A stretch of DNA of 64,000 nucleotides from NCBI GenBank assembly GCA_902528645.1, contig CABZTG010000003.1:1-64000 (forward strand). Direction: 5' to 3'. Shown here in pieces: positions 61,905 to 64,000 of the stretch (the first letter of the stretch is position 1; every line of letters begins with the position of its first letter). A program made the translations under genes and the position numbers. The notes below the pieces were generated by a model that was not told where the DNA came from, searched no databases, and saw only the letters and a program-made list of their open reading frames with translations. Source of the DNA: an uncultured Pelagibacteraceae bacterium (GTDB taxonomy: Bacteria > Pseudomonadota > Alphaproteobacteria > Pelagibacterales > Pelagibacteraceae).

Positions 61905-63032
61905 TTAGCCTTTGAGAAGTTTAATGGCGTATTTTAACTGATTGTCTGTTTCAGTTTTGATTCTGAAATCATCATTTTCCTCATCAATTTCTATATCTGG
62001 AGATACACCAACTTCAGAAATAGATTTTCCGGAAGGAAGATAATATTTAGCTACTGTGAGCCTAATTGCTCCATCATTTTTAAGGGGGATGATAGATTGT
62101 ACTGACCCTTTACCATAACTATTTTCACCTAATAAAATTGCTCTTTTGTGATCTTTGAGGGCTCCCGCAACTATTTCTGATGCTGAGGCAGATCCATAGT
62201 TGATAAGAACAATCAAGACTTTTCCATTTGTAAGGTCACCTTTTTTTGCAAACCATTTTCTATTTTCAGAAGGTTTTCTACTTTTTGTGGACACGATCTC
62301 TCCATTATCTAAAAAAAAGTCGGAGATTTTTATTGCTTGAGAAAGTAGTCCGCCAGGATTGTTTCTTAAATCTAAAATGTATGACTTAACATCTTTATTT
62401 TTTTCTAATTTTTTAATTTCTCTTTCTATTTGTTTGCCACTATTTTCGTTAAACGAGGTTAGTCTTAAATAACCTATATTTTTTTCTAAAATGTCAGCTT
62501 TAACGGATTGAATTTGTATAATCTCTCTTACAACATTAAATATTAGAGCTTTTCTCTCCCCACGTCTTCGAATTGTGAGTTCAATTCCTGATCCAACTGG
62601 CCCCCTCATTAAATCAACAGCTTCGCTGAGAGATTTGCCCTGAACTTGAACATCATTAATTTTAACAATATAGTCGCCTGCTTTAATCCCTGCTCTAGAT
62701 GCTGGCGTGTCATCTATGGGAGAAATGACTTTTACAACACCGGACTCCATACTCACCTCAATACCAAGACCCCCAAATTCACCACTAGTCTCAGTCTGCA
62801 TTTCATTAAATATTTCTGGAGACATGTATGCCGAGTACGGATCAAGAGATTGTAGAAGGCCATTGATTGCAGAGTCCATACTCTCAGATTGATTAATTTC
62901 ATCTACATATTCTTTATTGATTTTTTCAAGAACTTCTCCAAATAAATCAATTTTTTTGTAAATATCATTTTCAGCAGAATTCACTTGCTGAAATAGAAAA
63001 CAAAATAAAAATAATGTTAATACTTTTTTCAT
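61905..63032 (-). CDS. ctpA: Carboxy-terminal processing protease (S41 family)
   Basis: A 375-residue periplasmic serine protease with a signal peptide (ends QVNSAEN), a PDZ domain (about residues 85-165, GGLGIEVSM then GIKAGDYIVKIND) and an S41 catalytic domain. The nucleophile lies in YGSASASEIVAG and the lysine in NSYGKGSVQ. It trims or degrades envelope proteins. It shares one base with rsfS upstream; the usual rlmH and peptidase genes between them are missing. Confidence 0.92.
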   Translation of the reverse strand: MKKVLTLFLFCFLFQQVNSAENDIYKKIDLFGEVLEKINKEYVDEINQSESMDSAINGLLQSLDPYSAYMSPEIFNEMQTETSGEFGGLGIEVSMESGVVKVISPIDDTPASRAGIKAGDYIVKINDVQVQGKSLSEAVDLMRGPVGSGIELTIRRRGERKALIFNVVREIIQIQSVKADILEKNIGYLRLTSFNENSGKQIEREIKKLEKNKDVKSYILDLRNNPGGLLSQAIKISDFFLDNGEIVSTKSRKPSENRKWFAKKGDLTNGKVLIVLINYGSASASEIVAGALKDHKRAILLGENSYGKGSVQSIIPLKNDGAIRLTVAKYYLPSGKSISEVGVSPDIEIDEENDDFRIKTETDNQLKYAIKLLKG

Positions 63033-63382
63033 TAGATAATTAATTTTTCTTTAGGTATTAGCTCTGACCACATTTTTTCAAGTTCATAAAATTTTCTTTT
63101 TTCTGGGTGAAAAATATGAACAATTAAGTCTATACCATCAATTAATTTCCATTCACTACTATCTGCGCCCTCAATTTTTGAATTTTTTATGCCATTATCT
63201 TTGAATTTTTCCAAAACTTGCTCGGATAAAGACTGTATGTGCCTAGAAGAAGTGCCGCTCGCAATAATCATAAAATCAGCCATAGAACTTTTATCTTTGA
63301 GATCTATGCTTATTATGTCTTGAGCCTTATTAATATCCAATGTTTTGATGATAGAATTTTTAAGATCTGAAATTTTATCCAT
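63032..63382 (-). CDS. rsfS: Ribosomal silencing factor RsfS
   Basis: A 116-residue protein that binds L14 on the large ribosomal subunit and blocks subunit joining under starvation. Conserved segments are DLKDKSSMADFMIIASGTSSRH and IDGIDLIVHIFHPEKR followed by YELEKMW. It lies 17 bases after nadD on the minus strand, the standard pairing. Confidence 0.93.
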   Translation of the reverse strand: MDKISDLKNSIIKTLDINKAQDIISIDLKDKSSMADFMIIASGTSSRHIQSLSEQVLEKFKDNGIKNSKIEGADSSEWKLIDGIDLIVHIFHPEKRKFYELEKMWSELIPKEKLII

Positions 63383-63399
63383 TAATTAATTTTAGACTA

Positions 63400-63921
63400 T
63401 CAAATTTTCCTTAATTGAGAAGACGAAATATTGACTTTATTAAAATAAACAAATTTAAATTTCTCACTTTTAAGGGTTTTATATGTCTTAGAATTTAATG
63501 ATTTTTTCTTATATCCATATCTATCAAAAACTAAGATATTACATTTTTCTGATATCTGTTTCCATTTATGCCATTTATGGAAATTAACTAAATTATCTGC
63601 ACCCATTAAGAAGAAAATTTCATTTTTTTTATTTTTGCTGAAGTAATTTATTAGGTTTATTGTTTTATTTGATTTAATTTTATTTTCATAAAATTTGACC
63701 TCAATAAATTTATTTTTTTTAACAATCTTTTTACATCCTTTAATTCTAGATTGAAGGCTTAAAGAACTTTTTATTTTAAAAGGATTTTTTTTTGTTATGG
63801 CCCATATAATCTTTTCAAGTTTAAATCTTTTTAATGCTTCTTTAGATATAGCTAGATGACCATTGTGAGCAGGATCAAATGAACCACCTAAAATTCCAAT
63901 TCTTTTTTTTTTCAAATTCAA
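63400..63921 (-). CDS. nadD: Nicotinate-nucleotide adenylyltransferase
   Basis: A 173-residue nucleotidyltransferase of NAD synthesis. GGSFDPAHNGHL (12-23) carries the HxGH-type motif (His19, His22), and the C-terminal SSSQLRKI matches the ISSTxIR motif. It is short for the family. The start is TTG, either at 63921 or six bases later at 63915; the first lies one base after the proA stop. Confidence 0.92.
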   Translation of the reverse strand: MNLKKKRIGILGGSFDPAHNGHLAISKEALKRFKLEKIIWAITKKNPFKIKSSLSLQSRIKGCKKIVKKNKFIEVKFYENKIKSNKTINLINYFSKNKKNEIFFLMGADNLVNFHKWHKWKQISEKCNILVFDRYGYKKKSLNSKTYKTLKSEKFKFVYFNKVNISSSQLRKI

Positions 63922-63922
63922 A

Positions 63923-64000
63923 TTACTTCCTTACTTGGCCTTTACTGGTGACTTGATATTTATAGGAAATAAGTTGATTAAGTCCTACGGGACCTCTAGG
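63923..64000 (-). CDS. proA: Gamma-glutamyl phosphate reductase, C-terminal end (cut by window)
   Basis: The last 25 codons of a minus-strand gene read PRGPVGLNQLISYKYQVTSK and then GQVRK and a TAA. This matches the C-terminus of ProA (RGPVGLxxLxxYKY). The position directly before nadD is the usual alphaproteobacterial arrangement. The fragment is short, so confidence rests on the motif and on synteny. Confidence 0.8.
   Translation of the reverse strand, partial: PRGPVGLNQLISYKYQVTSKGQVRK

Overview
The window is AT-rich, very compact alphaproteobacterial DNA that looks like a Candidatus Pelagibacter (SAR11) chromosome. The grounds are the protein make-up, intergenic gaps that are mostly under 20 bp, many start/stop overlaps, frequent TTG/GTG starts, and a complete dmdC-dmdB-hydrolase-dmdA set for demethylating the algal osmolyte DMSP. 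I see no rRNA or tRNA genes, insertion sequences, phage genes or CRISPR array. No gene-free stretch exceeds 300 bp; the longest are 28300-28460 and 8724-8902, and each holds a candidate structured RNA. | Layout. 1-1798 (+): end of an FG-GAP/ASPIC protein, a Cys-rich exported protein and a small membrane protein. 1795-6574 (-): an aldo/keto reductase, an IalB-like protein, argG, an unknown membrane protein, a PsiE-like protein and an unusual photolyase-like flavoprotein. 6657-8723: a BI-1 family membrane protein and hspQ (+), with DUF2794 and yciB (-) between them. 8903-13531 (+): cytochrome c maturation genes ccmC-D-E-F-G-H followed by a PagL-like outer-membrane protein. 13543-25952 (+): a 2-hydroxy/2-oxo acid region with two tandem FMN hydroxyacid oxidases, an aminotransferase, a GlcD-like FAD dehydrogenase, a D-2-hydroxyacid dehydrogenase, a tripartite TRAP transporter, an amidase, a 58-aa membrane peptide, a DMT permease and an anchored hydrolase. 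26002-29819: an unknown exported protein (+), ftsY and dapF (-), then a multi-branched leader RNA and ffh (+). 29833-34835 (+): rpsP, trmD and rplS (no rimM), then leuC, leuD and leuB. 34862-40133 (+): the DMSP demethylation genes. 40149-54559 (+): asd, sdhCDAB, mmsA, mdh, sucCD, sucAB and lpdA, nearly half of the TCA cycle in one run. 54582-61434 (+): priA and the F1-ATPase operon atpHAGDC. 61427-64000 (-): proA (end only), nadD, rsfS, ctpA and rppH. | How the genes fit together. Much of the window is central energy metabolism of an aerobic heterotroph. The TRAP system and hydroxyacid enzymes would import and oxidise small organic acids. The DMSP genes supply methyl groups, reduced sulfur and carbon. 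MmsA and the TCA enzymes would carry the resulting carbon, and the Ccm system and F1-ATPase support respiration. Both SRP GTPase genes (ffh and ftsY) flank one 134-bp divergent region, and the ffh side carries the most convincing non-coding structure in the window. Most genes are orthodox; the main oddities are that RNA, the lysine/glutamate-rich tails on S16 and L19, the photolyase lacking its usual N-terminal domain, the unassigned hydrolase inside the DMSP set, and a 13-A run at the ccmH/pagL junction.
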